From contig CM049985.1 in the NCBI GenBank assembly GCA_016630955.3, positions 434,001 through 498,000 of the forward strand: a DNA stretch of 64,000 nucleotides, given 5' to 3'. The translations under genes were made by a program, and so were the position numbers. Below the pieces are notes generated by a model. The model ran no database searches, was not told the DNA's origin, and was given only the letters and a program-made list of their open reading frames with translations. The stretch comes from Didymella arachidicola (Eukaryota > Ascomycota > Dothideomycetes > Pleosporales > Didymellaceae). Positions 32,477-44,352 of the stretch are shown one piece after another. Every line of letters begins with the position of its first letter. The first letter of the stretch is position 1.

Positions 32477-33722
32477 GACCACTGACATCCTGTGGTCCAG
32501 TATTGAAATACGAGTAGAAATTGACCGTCGCATCTCTTCCCAGCTGAATTTAGCCTTGAATCCTTCCCATCCATCCTCTGCACTGCCCCGACGCGCTGGG
32601 TCCCCATTTCAGCTTATGAGCGTGACTTCCCTCACAGATATACTCTGCCTCCTCCCTCCACTGCCTTCCTGATATCTCCCATCCTACGTTACTAAGCCGG
32701 CTGCTCAACCTCTTCCATAACTAACTACGATCCTCCCGATCTGCAATCTCCCAAGTCAAACAACTGAAGGATACTCTTCAAAATAAACTAGATAGCAAAC
32801 GACCCACGGGATATATAGCTGCAAAAGCCTCAAAACACATCTCAAATCCTCAACATATGACACATATACTAGCTTCGTAAGGTCGCAACGTACACACTTC
32901 TGCGCTATGATCAAGCAACTCAACGACATGAAGCAACATAGTAACACCAAACAACTAAACAACATCAATAACCCCTCTAGCGCCTCAATCCCCGCAGCGC
33001 CGACTCCAGGGCCGATTGAAAGACCTCGACGTTCATATGAGTATCCGGAAGACAAACCGGCAGCGACTCAAAGTCCACTCCATACCAGCCCTTAAAACAC
33101 TTCTCCCTCCCGAAAGGCGACCGAAGACGCACGGAAAGCGTGCGAAGAGGCTGTGTGCTATCGCCGTAGACATATGCAGCATTCGATCCCGTCTCCATCG
33201 TGCTTTCCCCAGTTCCGTTGAATGAGTGAACCCCGCCTGGCGCTATGGTGGTTGTCGTGGGCTATGATCCAGTCTGGTGAACGAGTATTAAGACTCTCTA
33301 CTTCCGCAGAGAATCTGAGAGAGAAGTGTACGTCAGTCTTGCCGATCATCTTCGGCGCGACGAGGAGGAACGCATGGAGAGTCAATGAATCTGCGGAGCA
33401 CGAATCCAGTGCCGTCGTCAATGGAACACAATTACACATCTTCCAGGGATACCTCAAACGACTTGATGAATCTGAACGATATTCCAGGCACCGAAATGAC
33501 TGTATGATGGCATTGAGTGGTATCTACGTACTAGCAGTGGCGCATATCAACAAACGAATAGCAAACCAGCCCTCGCCTCGCCTCGCCTCAGCGGGCACTC
33601 AACCGCTGAAAAACAAGCCGTGACAGCTACATATTCTTCCTGATTAACGCCGGCGAGCCTTGGCCGCTATTCATTTCAAAACTAGTCCCTAGAAAAACAT
33701 CCAAGAAAAAAAAAATTGGTGC
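32477..33722. other. Convergent intergenic region, possible minus-strand remnant
   Basis: About 1.25 kb between the C2H2 stop and the SREBP stop. Minus-strand frames at 33457-33158 and 33198-32977 have protein-like composition (FAPHD-type and RLRSPFGREKCFKGWYG segments) in two different frames that overlap near 33190. They may be two exons of a small gene or a decayed one. No domain is recognised and no splice junction could be settled, so no gene is called. Confidence 0.35.
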
Positions 33723-36700
33723 TCACGACGAAGCCTCCTCGTCCTTGACGCTCGCACTGACATACCCGTCGTCGACCTCGGACAGCCCGACCAGTGTCTT
33801 GCTGGTCTTGAGGCAGTACTCGACGATCCTGGTCCTCACTTTGTTGGACAGATTGCCGCGGGGACCCGTCTTGCGACCGATCCACATGCGCAGCGCAGAA
33901 GCGATGCGCTCAAGCCCGGAGCTGGTCTGGGACTGTAACGAAGGGTCTTGCATGAAGCGCGTGAGGATCTGGTGGCCAGCGACGAAGCTGAGTAATGTGG
34001 TTGTGCATTCGGGGAGAAAGGTGTTGTTGACGACGAAGATGGCGCGCTGGTGGGCGCTGCGGTGGTGGGATTCAATCAGGGAGAGGCACTTGGCTAGTGT
34101 GAGTGCTTTGCGAACGTCGACTGCGACTGTGTTATCGCCGACCAGGTTCAGGCCAGTCTCGCTGGCCTTTGACGAAGGAGGTGTAGGTAGGGCCTCCATC
34201 GCTTTGGCAATGCGAGCGTCGCGATCGTCATCGAAGACAACGGCATCGGCAACCAGTGCTCGCATTTGAGCTTGCGAGTTGGCAGGTGCGGTCTGAAGAG
34301 CGAGTTGGAGGTCGGCGATCGAGTCCGCCTCCTTCGCTGCGAGGTGAGAAGCGAGGCCCCTGTTCAGAATCAGGCTAGAGTACCAAGCCGCAAGTGCATC
34401 CAAGGGCGAGCTGATGGCGAAATCCTCCACAACTCCGTCCATGGAGGGATCGACGACTGTGTTCTCGGCGTTTGGTCGATTCCAGGCAAGGTTGTAAGCT
34501 CTTTGGACGATAGCTGCAACCAGCACCTCGTCGCACTCCTTTTCAATTAGAGTAGCCAGGTGGTCCGGTAACGGCTCAGCTTCCTTGTCTTTTGAGTTGC
34601 TCGCGATGCGGTGCTCGCTACGGGCGGCATTCCAGTAGCTGCGTGCCATCTTTGCACTGAGTTCATCAACCACTTTCCATCCACCATGCGAAGCGCACGA
34701 AACCTCACAAAGCAATACGCGAATGTGCAGAGCTTTGAGCATGAGCCGTGCTGGTGTATCTGGTAGTGTTCCAGATGCCATCAGGCTCAGTACAAGTCGG
34801 CTCTTGCTAATCTCGGCATCGCCGCCTGTGAGCTGAGCGTCGAGCGCGATGTTCCATGCCTTCACCCTTGCAACCTCGTGGTCCTTTGTTGTGCCTGTAA
34901 GGTATGCGTATCCGTCCCAGCCAATAATCCTGCGTGTGCTCAGCTTGAGCGTCTTGAGGGTCAGTGCTGCAAGCTCAAGAATGAAGTTGTGTTGCGGCAC
35001 CCAGACAGTCTGAATGGCCGTGAGCCACGCTTTGCGACGAACTTCGACAGGGGAAGCGAGCGATGGCGCAGGTGTCAACATGAAAGCCGGCAGCGTCTTC
35101 TTCTTCTGCTTAGGCTTGGGTTCGAAGAAAGGAGAAAAGATGTAAAAGAAGGCGCCCAAAACGAGGAGCAGCTTCGCAATGGGTATCTGATGTGTCGTGC
35201 TGCCGAAAGACGTGGTAGGAGATAGAATCGAGAAGAGGTTGATGGGCAGAGCGAACAAGCCGCGGCCAGACGGTTCTTCCTGCAACTGCTCGCGCGAAGA
35301 AAATCCTTCGAGGATCATCAGGCCGGCGAGAGAGCCGACCATGAGCTTGCCCATCATTGCGCTGCTCCGGCGTCCATTGACCATTGGCGCTCCTGGAGTC
35401 GGACGGCCGTGTCCGGGATACTGTGGATATGCATGGGCATAGTGCTGCTGAGGGGGCAGTCCCTGCTGCAGGGCGCGGATGTTGTCTGGCACGGGGATCA
35501 TGCCCTGCGGAGGGCCGAGGGGTGCCATGGGATGCACGAATGGGTCCTCCTGAAATCTGCTGCCGTCGGGTGTGCTGACAGTACCATGCAGGGTCATGGG
35601 CCCTGAGATGGCCATCTTCTCGTAGCTCTCGATACGCCCCTTTAGTGTGGCCACTTCGTCCGTCAGGCGCTTGTTGCGCTTCTCCAGGTGACGGATGTAC
35701 TCGGTGGCCTTGGAGAGAACAGTAGCCTTGTTCAGCTTGTGCGCAGGCGTGAGTCCCTCGAGGTCCTCCGGGTCGTCGTCCTCTTCGGTACCATTGGGCC
35801 GTGACATGACGCGCAAACTTGGGACGCTGTCACGCAGGGCGGCGATTTTGTCGTTTAGATTGGTTCGGTACCGCTTCTCGATCATGTTATGCGCCGTCTT
35901 TTTGGGCGGCTGCGATCCGCCCTTCCTGCTGGCGGAAACATCCTCGAAGTCGTCGGTGTCGTCGGTCGACTTCCTCTTCTTTGCATTTGTCGCAGGCTCG
36001 GGCGACGAGTGCGACGACGAGGTGCCGTTGTTGAGCGAGCCAGGACTGTGGTGGAGGCTCGGCGTCGAGGCAGGCGGACCCGGCTGGGCGAAGGTGGTGG
36101 GGGTGTAGAGCTGCTGCTGGGGCTGGGGCTGCGTCCAGGCGGGCGGCGAGTAGAAGGCTTGCTGGTGGGGGTCGATGGTCGACGGCGAGCTGAGGACGTT
36201 GCCGTTGAAGTCGAAGGCAGCGGGCATGTCGACGGGCCCGCCAAAGGTAAAGGGCGCGCCGGGCTGCGAGTACATGGGCGCTGAGGTGGGCGTGGAGGTG
36301 GGCACGGCGGTCGTCTGGATGGAGGTCATGGACGGCTGCGACTGCGACTGCGACTGCGACTGCGACTGCGACTGTGACTGCGGTGCGTTCTGCGCAGCGG
36401 CGGGATTGTACTGCATCCACTCGTTCCAGCTGCTGAGGTCGTCGGCGGGCGCGGCGAGCGTCATGTCGTCGCCAGCGGTGGTCAGCCAAGGGCCGCGCAT
36501 GCCGCCGAAGGGGAAGTCGCTCGACATCATGGGGTCCTCCATGTCGCCGCTGCTGCCGTTGGTGCTGTCGGTGCTCGTCCTCGCCAGCGGCGGCGGGGGC
36601 TCGGGGCGACTGCGTGTCGTCTGTTGCTGCTGAGGGCTCGCGTTCGAGCCAAAGTCTGCGACGCAGTACGGGCCAACCTGTTGCGCGCCATGTTAGCACT

Positions 36701-36845
36701 GCGGTCAATGGGGCGATACACAAGTGGTGGCAGTAGGGCCGCAGGGCAGGACAGGGCAGCAGGGCAGCAGGGCAGCAACACGCACGGCGATTCTCTCCAG
36801 CTCCAGCACCTCGTCGGTGAGGCTGCCGTGGGCGTCAGTCGCCAT
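33723..36845 (-). CDS. srbA: SREBP-type bHLH membrane transcription factor
   Basis: Model: complement(join(33723..36677,36786..36845)), 1004 residues. The first exon (MATDAHGSLTDEVLELERIA) joins over a 108-nt intron (GTGCGT, branch GCTAAC, CAACAG) to VGPYCVADFGSN. The N-terminal activation region is Gln/Ser/Pro-rich with an SQ dipeptide run. The bHLH spans about 278-370: HNMIEKRYRTNLNDKIAALR then KLNKATVLSKATEYIRHLEK. The Tyr in EKRYRTN is the SREBP hallmark that allows SRE binding. Two transmembrane segments follow (about 461-479 and 518-538), then the long C-terminal DUF2014-type regulatory region. In Aspergillus and fission yeast, homologues are cleaved in the Golgi via Dsc/rhomboid proteases under low oxygen or sterol and activate ergosterol, iron and hypoxia genes. 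A similar ER-to-nucleus role is inferred. Confidence 0.95.
36336..36381. repeat. Six-base microsatellite coding SQ dipeptides
   Basis: A CTGCGA hexamer is repeated about seven times with one variant near the right end, inside the first part of the SREBP coding region. On the coding strand it gives an uninterrupted Ser-Gln run in the activation domain. Copy number is likely to vary between strains. Confidence 0.8.
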
Positions 36846-37982
36846 GAGCCTGAGTGTGAGCAGGCGTGGTGGGCAGCGAGCTGAGCTCTACTGCAACAGT
36901 GGGAACGACAACAACGACAGAAACAGAGAGAGTGCACAGCTACTGCGCGCAATGGCTGCCAGACTAGGAGTGCACACAGAGAGAGAAAGACCACAAGGAG
37001 AAAGGCGCCGTCTTACCAGCACAGGAGCCTCGGATCAGGTCACCATGTATCCAGGTCGTCTGGACTCTGGAGAGCGGACAGCGACAGCGCTCAAGGGTCG
37101 CTGCAGTGCACGAAGCGCACGAACGGACCAGCGCGCGGTGACGGCTATGCAAGAGTCGAATGTTTGCAGGGGCTGCCGGCGTGCCGTGGCTGCTCCAGCG
37201 TGCGAATCCGAGCGAATCTGTCCAAAGAGCTGCACTCGCGGTGGGTAAGTGGCCTGATTCTTCGTACGACAACAGGCACACTGCCTAATGGAGCAGAGGA
37301 GCCAAGGGGCCGGCCTTCTTCTTATTCTTCTTCAATGGGATCGGGGGCTGGCCAGAGAGACCGCACCACAGAGCTGAGACACGCCGCTTTCTGCGCAAGG
37401 TCGTGGAGAAGCAAACACAGCGTTCGAACATGGACGAGGTCCATGGGCGTCCACGGCTGTCTTGCGCGTGCCTTGGCCTGCAACAGCGGCGCCAGTGCCT
37501 GTCGGTTAGCCGCGATTGGTCTGAGCCCACCCAGAAGAGGCGCCGTAGCGCCGTGAGAGGCCGAGAATCGCGATGCCGCGTCCGCTGCAGGCCTCATCCT
37601 CGCAGCCATCATCGTATCGGCGGCCTGTCGTTCGTAAATGCAGCCTTCATCGAGCTAACGATGGCCATATTTCCCAAACCTCCTAGCGATAACATAGCAC
37701 GTTCTCTGGCTGTTTGCATGCCCTGACAGTCCGGTTGCCATGTGCGTCTCGCGGGAGATGGACCCGTGGTGGACCTTGGCCTGCCGCAGTACCGTAGTGC
37801 CGTCGAGTCCAGACCAGCCGCCTTTGTCCTGAAAACCCCGATGGTCTACCACTCTTCGTCGCCGGTCACGTTGAAAAGTCGTCAGGACGATGTGGTCAAA
37901 TGCAATGCAATGCTATTCCTGACGTGCCCATGCTGACCATCTACCCCGCTGTCTAATGCAAGCCAATCAGCAACTGATCAAT
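36846..37982. other. SREBP promoter/leader and gsh1 3' region
   Basis: About 1.1 kb with no gene. The part next to the SREBP gene is rich in GGGCAG repeats within intron 1 and its leader. Frames on both strands up to 174 codons are featureless. No sterol-response element was assigned. Confidence 0.4.
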
Positions 37983-40266
37983 CTACCTTCGGAAACCCAA
38001 CATCTCCTTGCCCAAACCATCACGGCCCTCTTCCTTCGTGATCTGCTCGACCGCCTTGACCAAATCATACGTCATCTCGTCGCTGACCACACTATCCTTT
38101 TTATAACCAGGATGTGCTTGCACAAAGTTCCTGATCCACCTCGCAGCAGTCCAGTAGGTTCCATTCGCCCTCTTCCTAATGAGATCAAGGTATGTCGCCA
38201 AATCACATCTTGTCTCGACGTCGACGTTCATGCTATTGAGGTACGACTCGACCAACGGGATCAGACCAGGGAACCCGCCCTCCCTGTTCTGCCCATTGAT
38301 GATCTCGTTGACGCTCATCTGCTCGTACTCGTCTTCAACGGGGCCAGGCGTGGGCGGGCGACTGGGCATGTTGGCAGGTGTTGACGTCCCTGTTCCGTTC
38401 GAGCGGCTTGGGGGCTGCGCGGGGAAAGGTGACTTTCTGAACCAGAACTTCTGGCTTGATACAGCGTCGCGGATGTGTGCTGTTTCCATGTTCTCTGAGA
38501 CTCGTGTAATGGGGATGTAGAAGTTGAGGTTGAACGAGAGGATCGCGCGGGTGATGAGGACGATGAAGATGGAGAAGGCGGCATTCTCGAAATCGGTGAT
38601 CTGAATCTCCATGGGCCTGAACTCGACTCGCCAGCCGATCTCGGATCCGACTGGAGGAGGCTTGAAGCGCATGTGCTGCCAGTTGGTGGATTGCAGATTC
38701 TCAAAGTGGTCAGCCTTGGTGAGGTCCAGCTCCTTCAGGTCCTCGTTGAAAACAACAATGGGATCACGGATGAAAAGATGAGCAAAGTGTGTTGCGAGAG
38801 CGTCGTCCATGCCACCTTCGATCAAACGCTTCTTGAGATCTTCGTCAACAATGAGGTCTGAGTCTAGGTACTCTTTCCGTAGGCGAGGATCTTGAGAGAT
38901 GTATGTTGAGTTGGAAGCGTAACGAGACTTGGGAAGCCGCCAACGATCGTTCTTCAAAGGCTGTCTTGAGTCAGCGGAGGGTCAACAGCATCTCCATCCT
39001 ACACTTACTTGTTCGCCTAGCTCTTCTGGCGTACGATCATCTACCGCCCGGCTGATCTGATTCCAACGCACATCAGTGTCGGCCAAGAAACCCTTGTATA
39101 TGGGTGTAGCTGCAGTCAATGCAAGAAGAATTGGCCCCAATGGACTGAGCTGGTCATACATCGTTCGTCCCTCCTCGATGTTCTTGGCTTGGAACGTGAT
39201 CTGCAGGCAGCAGCTGCCCATACCGAAAGCCATGGCATCCATGTGGATGAAGTTGTCTGGCGCAGCGCCGTTGCGGACGTCGTCATCTTCGGGCCAGTTG
39301 TGGAGGTCGTAGTTCACAGTTGGATCCTTCCACGGCCAAGGCGTGTTCTCATCCTTGAACACAGGTACGTTGACCTGCACCTTCCTGCCTCTACGCCAAC
39401 GGATGTTCGCGGCCAATGTTGGGAAACGGATGTGAGGATTCGCAATTTCATCCGGCACAAATTGTGATCGCAACTTCGGGCCCGACGGTGGGTAGTCTGG
39501 GATCAAAGTGTCCTTGTTACCCAATCGAGGGAATGTGGTCAGAGTGATTGGGTACTCGTTCGCCTCCATGTGCTCCTTGGCAATCTTGCGTCTGCAAAGA
39601 ACGCGGTCAGGTCACACACGCAGAAAGCTTCATGAGTAACATACCTCCACTTCATGTTAGGCTCTACATCCAACAGGTCTTTGAAGCCAATGCCCCAGGG
39701 CTTTCCAGGCGTTGCTTCAAGCATGAAACGCCCAAATTCAGGGTGGAAGACAGGTGCGGGATTTGCTAACCCTCTGCTGTCGTCAGCTTTGGCCTTTTCC
39801 ATCGTGGGTGGACCTACTTTGTGTCGCCAGTCTGCACATCAGGAACACCTCCACCCTCAGCAAGAAGCTTCTCATCTGTAGCTAGCGCCGCAAGAATGTC
39901 GGCCTGTCGAAGTGACAATCGAACTTTGCGGTTGTTCTGATCATAGCAGACTACCAAATATTCGATCTTGTAGCCGGTCAGTCTAAGACTGTAGAGCAGA
40001 CAAAATGGTATTGTACCTCGTCTCCCCACAGCAAAGCATCTCTCTCTTTACCCTTGTAGTCGCGCCAGATCGCCAGCAATTGCTGCACAGCATGTTAGCG
40101 GTCCTTTCATCCATCGGAATATGTCAGGCTTACTTCAATGCCCCAAGATCTCACATGACTGGCAACCTTCTTAGCTTCCGGCCATTGCAGGGGCGTTCCG
40201 ATAGCACTTTCCCCGCATTAGCACCCGCAAACATAGCTGATCGCATATGTCTTACAGTAGACCCAT
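37983..40266 (-). CDS. gsh1: Glutamate-cysteine ligase (gamma-glutamylcysteine synthetase)
   Basis: Seven-exon model: complement(join(37983..38960,39009..39591,39645..39773,39818..39966,40017..40082,40134..40206,40256..40266)), 662 residues. Introns are 44-53 nt. The first exon is 11 nt and gives MGLL; with exon 2 the start reads MGLLAIGTPLQWPEAKK. Hallmarks of the eukaryotic GCS family are YKGKERDALLWGDEIEY, HPEFGRFMLEATPG, FPRLGNKD, NFIHMDAMAFGMGSCCLQIT, SRYASNSTYIS, GWRVEFRPMEIQITDFENAA and a C-terminal NGTYWTAARWIRNFV. The enzyme joins glutamate and cysteine using ATP, the rate-limiting step of glutathione synthesis in the cytosol. The acceptor at 39774 could shift by three bases, changing one residue. 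An inserted Pro/Ser-rich loop (SRPPTPGP) lies near 550 and is common in fungi. Confidence 0.96.
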
Positions 40267-42617
40267 CCTGCAAAGAACTCAGGGAAACGAATGGTCCGCA
40301 GACGTTGAAGAATGGTAATAGGTGGTTTTGCGCACGCGCTTGCCCCTCTTTCCGGAAGCACGACAGATCTAATCTTAGTGGGGCACTTTCGTTCGAACGA
40401 GTGGGATTGCTGCAACGACAGGCAAGGCGAGGCTGAGTCCGCGGTGCGCGCAAGATCGTCGCAAATAAGCAGGTATCTTGATGACGGGAATTTGAGACGC
40501 CAATATTGAACGTCAGGAATAAGGGCAGCTAGAGCCGGTGTGGTATGGCTGACAAATGTAAGACAACGTTTTTGGGTGGGTTGTCGGCGTGCCGCGACGA
40601 CCCGAGTGACGTTTTTGATCTAGAACACCATGTCCACAACATCATCTCTGTCGATATCATCATGGGTCAGCCAGCCGCAGCAAGAGAGACAGCAGTGTCC
40701 CAAAGGAGAGGTCTCCGAGGAAGTACATAAGCTTCGTTTAGCCACAGGCTCCGATCAATCTGCCAACCTCGTCTACAATGCAGTCATTCAGCGTCTTACA
40801 GAAGGTGCGCAGGAAGTAAGTGTTTATGCCATTGCATGGAGCATTCAAGAGACGACGGCTCGAAGGCATGCATCTAGCCTTTCAATGCATATGAGTCGAG
40901 AACTAGCTCTGGACACTAAAGGGACTTGCCTCAAAACCTAGGTCGTCCACGCAAGACAGCCAGCATCTTACATACAAAGAACACTCAAATAACTTTAAGC
41001 GTTCATCTCCGCCACCGTGCACGCATGTGCATGCGCAGCGCAGCCGCACGCAAACACCTGTCAGACTGCGTGTTCCCTGAATATTCGAGGGGAGCCGTCA
41101 AACCCAAGATCCGAAGAAGCACTGAGTGAGACATCCAGTACGCAACACAGCCCAAGCAGTGCAAGCACCAACCTTCTGCCATCTCTCAAACCTATGCTTA
41201 GCCCCTGTGCGCGACCGTTGTCAGCGGTCTGCAACGCCCAACTCGTGCATCGATGTCGACGCCACTACAAATGGAGCGTCGACGCTGACGAAGTCAGACT
41301 TGGTGATCGGTGATGGGCAGTGTTCGTGCTGTACCACCGCATCTAGCAACCCCCCACAGTCGTGACAGTACATATCTTAACCAGGCGATCTAAGATCTGT
41401 CGTTACGACAATATCCGTCTCCAGACCTGCGGGATATTGACGATCTGCGTGTGTTCCCTTGAGCCTTGACCCATTCGTCACTTCTCGTAACAGCGATGCG
41501 GTGTAGGTACCCGGTAGTAGACTGTCGTGCATCCAGGCCTGCATAGTCATGAGTCGAGTGCTGGGACCGCATTGTTATCGTGTGCGCACTCATACCGGCT
41601 ACGTGCATGCTCGCGAAGTGGGACAAGCAGGGGTTACACAAGATTCCTTGATTAGATCTCACTCTGTGTCACAGTGGGCGCCAGAAGTGGCCTGACAGGC
41701 TTGTCTTTTTGCAGCCTCCCGCAAAACTTACTGTAACTGTTTGGCCCTGCGCTGCGACATGTGAACGCATTGCTTAATCAGGCGCACTCTGCTGTTACTT
41801 CCTCGTCACAACGTTTTTGCAGTGACGCAAGAGTGGTGTAGTGCGATCTTGATAAGTATAACGTTCACTTTGCTAGGCCTAGAAGCCGCGTGGTATCTCT
41901 GCAAAATGGAAAACTCTGTGACGTATTTGACACTTCTAGTAAAGTGCGAGTCCTACAGCGTACCACCAACTACAATCCTCTCGCTCAATGGCGAGTTTTC
42001 CACCTCGAACGCCAGCTTATGATAGGCCCGCCCTGATAGGGGATCATGGATGATAAAACGCCGTGGACCAGTCGTAGGGCCTATCAGCCCCTGTACGTGT
42101 GCCAAAATGCAACTCTCGCTGGTATAAAACAGTAAAAAGGGGAACTCAAATCGCCCGTAGCAACCACATTCTTTCAAGCGGACGTGAGGTTCGAGGCTTC
42201 ATGATAGTGTAGGCGTCCGGTAACGTCCACAATTCCACGAATCTCTGCACGACACTGGTTGGCTCTCCCATTCCCACTGCACGTCTCCATGCTTCTGGCT
42301 GGGCCTGTGTAGAATGGCATAAATAGCGAATATAATGCTCCAGTCATTAAAATGTCAAGGCTGTCTCTGATAAGACATCCTGTAAATGCAATCATGCTGA
42401 ACTTTGCGCCAACGCTCCAATGATAGATCAAGACATGCTGGCAATGCTAGCAAGAGACATAAGGAGAAGCCGAACGTAAGTATGCTCCAATCTGGTGGAG
42501 AATAGATCGCGGCAAGATCGATCGATTCAAAGAGAAACGATATCGCGATAGAAAGGAGCGCAATTTCCTGCCTCGCTGGAGACTTCGATGGATCGTCTGA
42601 TATGGGACTGTCCTGGC
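40267..42617. other. Intergenic, no gene recognised
   Basis: About 2.35 kb between the gsh1 start and the nsdD stop. It holds the gsh1 promoter and the nsdD 3' UTR. Featureless short frames occur on both strands. A 10-base inverted repeat (TGATAGGCCC) flanks 42015-42098 but was not taken as an element. No tRNA or transposon signature was seen. Confidence 0.45.
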
Positions 42618-44352
42618 TTACACAGCTGGGGAACCATGATCGATCGATTTCGGTCGAAGGTTAGAGCTCGTCATAGCATCCTTGCCGATCTTCCTGGTCA
42701 ATTTCGCATAGTCTGGTCTTTGTTAGTTTTGAGGCGAGAACGACGGAGTACTACATACGGAGACCGCAAGCATTGCACAATGTTCGAGCGCCGTCAGGAC
42801 CTCTACGCCATTCTGGTGTCTCAGCACGGTTGCAGCTGTGGCATCGACCAGGAGGCGCAGCTCGCTGTACCAAGGTCAGTAATGGCAGGTGAACAATACT
42901 TTTGGGAACTCACGCCTCGTTTCCGAGTCTTGTTGTCAGCACTGGCAAAACTAGCAGCACTCTTCATGTCGTCACCGTAGTTGCTCGATGTTTCGTGATC
43001 GTAGCCGTTGGTGCGTCGATAGTGAGCTTGTTGAGGTGGCTCAACCATGCTTGCCTGCTGGTGATTGAAGACAACGTCCCTCATGCGCTGGAGAGACATC
43101 TGTACCCTTTCTCCTTGCTTGACCATGTTCTCGATCTCTTCCAGCCTTGGTATGGATTGGGGAGTCATACCAATGCGTTGGTTTTCATGTGCTCTTTGAC
43201 GGTACAATTTTGAAAACTCCGAGATGTGCCCACATCCATCGGCGATCTGTGGCTGTTAGTGAGGTGATACATAAAGGGCTCTGCTATTACATGCCTCATT
43301 CAGGGACGCTTCGAGGTCAAAACTGTCTAGGTGACGTTTGACAGACTCTCCGTATGGAGCCAGACTGGCGCGGTTGAGTTTCTTCTCTTCGATACGGACT
43401 TCAGTGTTGTCACGCAGTGACGTGGGGTAGTACCGAGAGGGTGAAGGATACGCTACAGTTGACGGGGGGTATGGTGCGAGCGGCCCGGCTGGGACAGGGG
43501 CGGACGGAGGATATGATGCGTACTGCGGTTGAGTGTAGCCATATTGATGATTCAAAGGTTCAGCCGGCGGGGGTGCAGGAGGCTCGTAGGCCGGCGTGGG
43601 CGCTGGTGGATATGAAGAATATGGTGGGTTTGGTCGAGTAGCAGGAGGCGGTGGGGATTGGGTGGTTTTGATGGGGTGCAGTGACGGCAACCGTGAGTTG
43701 TGCTGCTGCGTTGAGTAGGTACGTGGCTCATATGGGGGCCGTACTTCCTGAGGCGGTGGTGGGGGTGGCACCTGAGAAGCGGGCGTGACAACGTAAGGAC
43801 TGCGAGGGTGCGAGAACGGATTGGCGGGACCCTGGGCACTATAAGAGTCTGGCTCGAATGGCCTCTTGCGTGATTCTGAGGGCGATGTAGTTGCAGAGAC
43901 CGGTGCGTAGTGTTGCGAGCTTGGTGCTGGGCCAGAGGGTGGAGGTGGGACAGGTCCAGGGCAAGGGAGCGCTTGCTCGGCTCCCAACGCCTCAGATATC
44001 GACGGCAACGACTGTCGTGCTGTCGGTTTATAAACATCGTTCTCGTCGCCAGAGGTCCTACGAGATTCTGGGGGCGAGAGCAGACCGGCAAGCGACCCGG
44101 GTACTGCGCTGGCGGGCGAGGGTTGTAGGGAGCTGTGCAAATGGGACGATGCCGGGTGAGGGTGCAACGGGCTGACCATGGACGGGGCCGAAAGCTTTCG
44201 CTGGTATTCGCTCTCTTCTCGCTTGAACCTGTTGGGGTCCATGTGGTTGATTGAAGGGAGGCCAACACTGCCGCAACACTGTTAGCGACTGGTAACTTCA
44301 AAGCACGACGAGAACAAGCATACCTTTGCCTGGCAACATCGGGTGCCTCCAT
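42618..44352 (-). CDS. nsdD: NsdD-type GATA factor for sexual development
   Basis: Five-exon model: complement(join(42618..42712,42759..42864,42914..43246,43295..44267,44324..44352)), 511 residues, start MEAPDVARQSVGLPSI. The middle is Pro/Ser/Tyr-rich. Then KRHLDSFDLEASLNEIADG and a helical segment, MTPQSIPRLEEIENMVKQGE, typical of NsdD. The GATA finger (CHSCNRAETPEWRRGPDG then TLCNACGLHYAKLTRK) lies near the C-terminus, after KTRKRGRAAPPGR. The finger is interrupted by a 46-nt intron within H of GLHYA, a junction phase that splices cleanly. The intron at 43247-43294 appears to use a GC donor (GAG/GCATGT..CACAG). In Aspergillus, NsdD activates sexual and represses asexual development; a nuclear role is inferred. 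More than 6 kb upstream is gene-free. Confidence 0.94.

Noticed and set aside
35882..36723. Large alternative frames over the SREBP 5' half
   Set aside because: They are His/Arg- or Arg/Pro-rich shadows of the Gln/Ser/Pro-rich activation region; the bHLH frame is clearly the coding one.
42015..42098. Inverted repeat TGATAGGCCC as a transposon end
   Set aside because: Only 10 bases, with no long arms or target duplication; likely chance.
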